Assembly (NCBI GenBank): GCA_002317245.1
Contig: DCIU01000132.1
Location: forward strand, 1-5,250
DNA from: Lachnospiraceae bacterium UBA1718
GTDB taxonomy: Bacteria > Bacillota > Clostridia > Lachnospirales > Lachnospiraceae
Length of the DNA stretch: 5,250 bases
Direction of reading: 5' to 3'
Shown: positions 4,616 to 5,250 of the stretch, piece by piece
Layout of the letters: each line of letters opens with the position of its first letter
Numbering within the stretch: position 1 is the first letter of the stretch
Made by a program: the position numbers and the translations under genes
Notes under the pieces: model-generated
Seen by the model: only the letters and a program-made list of their open reading frames with translations
The model's database searches: none
Told to the model about the DNA's origin: nothing

Positions 4616-5250
4616 TTAGATACATGCCAGTGCCTGCTCAAGATCTGCAATAAGATCCTTCTTATCTTCAAGGCCACAAGACATACGAACAAGTCCTGCT
4701 GGAACGCCTGCCTGCTCGAGCTGCTCATCAGTCATCTGACGGTGTGTACTTGTAGCTGGATTAAGGCAGCATGTTCTCGCATCAGCTACGTGTGTCTCAA
4801 TTGCTGCCAGCTTAAGCTCCTTCATGAACTTCTCTGCAGCTGCTCTTCCGCCTGCAAGCTCGAAGGATACAACACCGCATCCACCATTAGGAAGATACTT
4901 CTGCGCAGTCTCATAATATGGATCAGACTTAAGTCCTGAATAATTAACCTTAGTTACCTTAGGATGCTTCTCAAGGAATTCTGCAACTGCCTGGCCATTC
5001 TCAACGTGACGTGGCATACGTACATGAAGCGACTCAAGACCAAGGTTCAGTATAAATGCATGCTGTGGAGACTGGATACATCCGAAGTCTCTCATAAGCT
5101 GTACTGTAGCCTTTGTAATGAATGCACCTGCATTGCCGAACTTCTCAGCGTATGTAAGTCCATGATAAGAATCATCTGGTGTGCAGAGGCCTGGGAACTT
5201 GTCAGCATGAGCCATCCAGTCGAAGTTGCCCGAATCAACAATTGCACCAC
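4616..5250 (-). CDS. metY: O-acetylhomoserine sulfhydrylase (aminocarboxypropyltransferase), C-terminal half, runs off the right edge
   Basis: MetY uses pyridoxal phosphate to join O-acetylhomoserine with sulfide (or methanethiol), giving homocysteine (or methionine). About 210 residues are visible, the last half of a family norm near 425-430. The frame stays open to base 5250, where it reads GAIVDSGNFDW before MAHADKFPGLCTPDDSYHG; the internal ATG at 5215 is therefore not a start. Conserved blocks follow: FITKATVQLMRDFGCIQSPQ, LNLGLESLHVRMPRHVENG, KYLPNGGCGVVSFEL, LKLAAIETHVADARTC, NPATSTHRQMTDEQL and VRMSCGLEDKKDLIADLEQAL. The THVADARTC...HRQ and RMSxGLE motifs place it in the Cys/Met-metabolism PLP family, and the block wording favours MetY over cystathionine enzymes. 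The PLP lysine is upstream, outside the window. It is followed by the flavin reductase gene after 14 bases with no terminator. Confidence 0.93.
   Translation of the reverse strand, partial: GAIVDSGNFDWMAHADKFPGLCTPDDSYHGLTYAEKFGNAGAFITKATVQLMRDFGCIQSPQHAFILNLGLESLHVRMPRHVENGQAVAEFLEKHPKVTKVNYSGLKSDPYYETAQKYLPNGGCGVVSFELAGGRAAAEKFMKELKLAAIETHVADARTCCLNPATSTHRQMTDEQLEQAGVPAGLVRMSCGLEDKKDLIADLEQALACI

Overview
The window looks like a chromosomal housekeeping region of a low-to-moderate GC anaerobic Firmicute. Lachnospiraceae (Butyrivibrio/Roseburia-like) is the best guess. It rests on the clostridial MnmA variant with PNPCIECNRH, the LysR protein with an N-terminus close to MNTTYLNYALEV, the clostridial-type MetY and flavin reductase, and strong GGAG-type ribosome binding sites. 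This is inference from remembered family features; no search was run.

Layout. 1-473 (minus) is the 5' part of ptsI, PTS enzyme I. It is divergent from mnmA (558-1718, plus), the tRNA 2-thiouridylase; the 84-base gap holds both promoters, and mnmA may be leaderless. mnmA ends in a GC-rich hairpin terminator and converges on a formate/nitrite-family channel gene (1821-2711, minus). Upstream of that on the same strand lies a LysR-type regulator (2825-3766, minus), with a strong terminator between the two. A 274-base gap (3767-4040) carries an AT-rich promoter region and then two GC-rich palindromic repeats. Last come a flavin-reductase-like gene (4041-4601, minus) and the 3' half of metY, O-acetylhomoserine sulfhydrylase (4616-5250, minus), 14 bases apart and probably one operon.

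How the genes relate. metY and the flavin reductase form a co-transcribed sulfur-amino-acid/redox pair. The LysR protein may control itself and possibly the FNT channel. ptsI and mnmA are separate housekeeping genes. There is no CRISPR array, phage, toxin-antitoxin or defence locus, and no tRNA or rRNA was recognised.

The most unusual content is a family of short GC-rich palindromic repeats with a GGGGAC-type core, present in four places. Two near-identical hairpins sit exactly at the stop codons of mnmA and the flavin reductase. One large hairpin (24-bp perfect arms) lies in the 3934-3998 gap. A fourth, half-element copy (30 bases, one mismatch) lies inside the mnmA reading frame and seems to add a peptide loop to the enzyme. 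They resemble REP-like elements of the kind mobilised by RAYT/IS200-like transposases, but no transposase is in the window.
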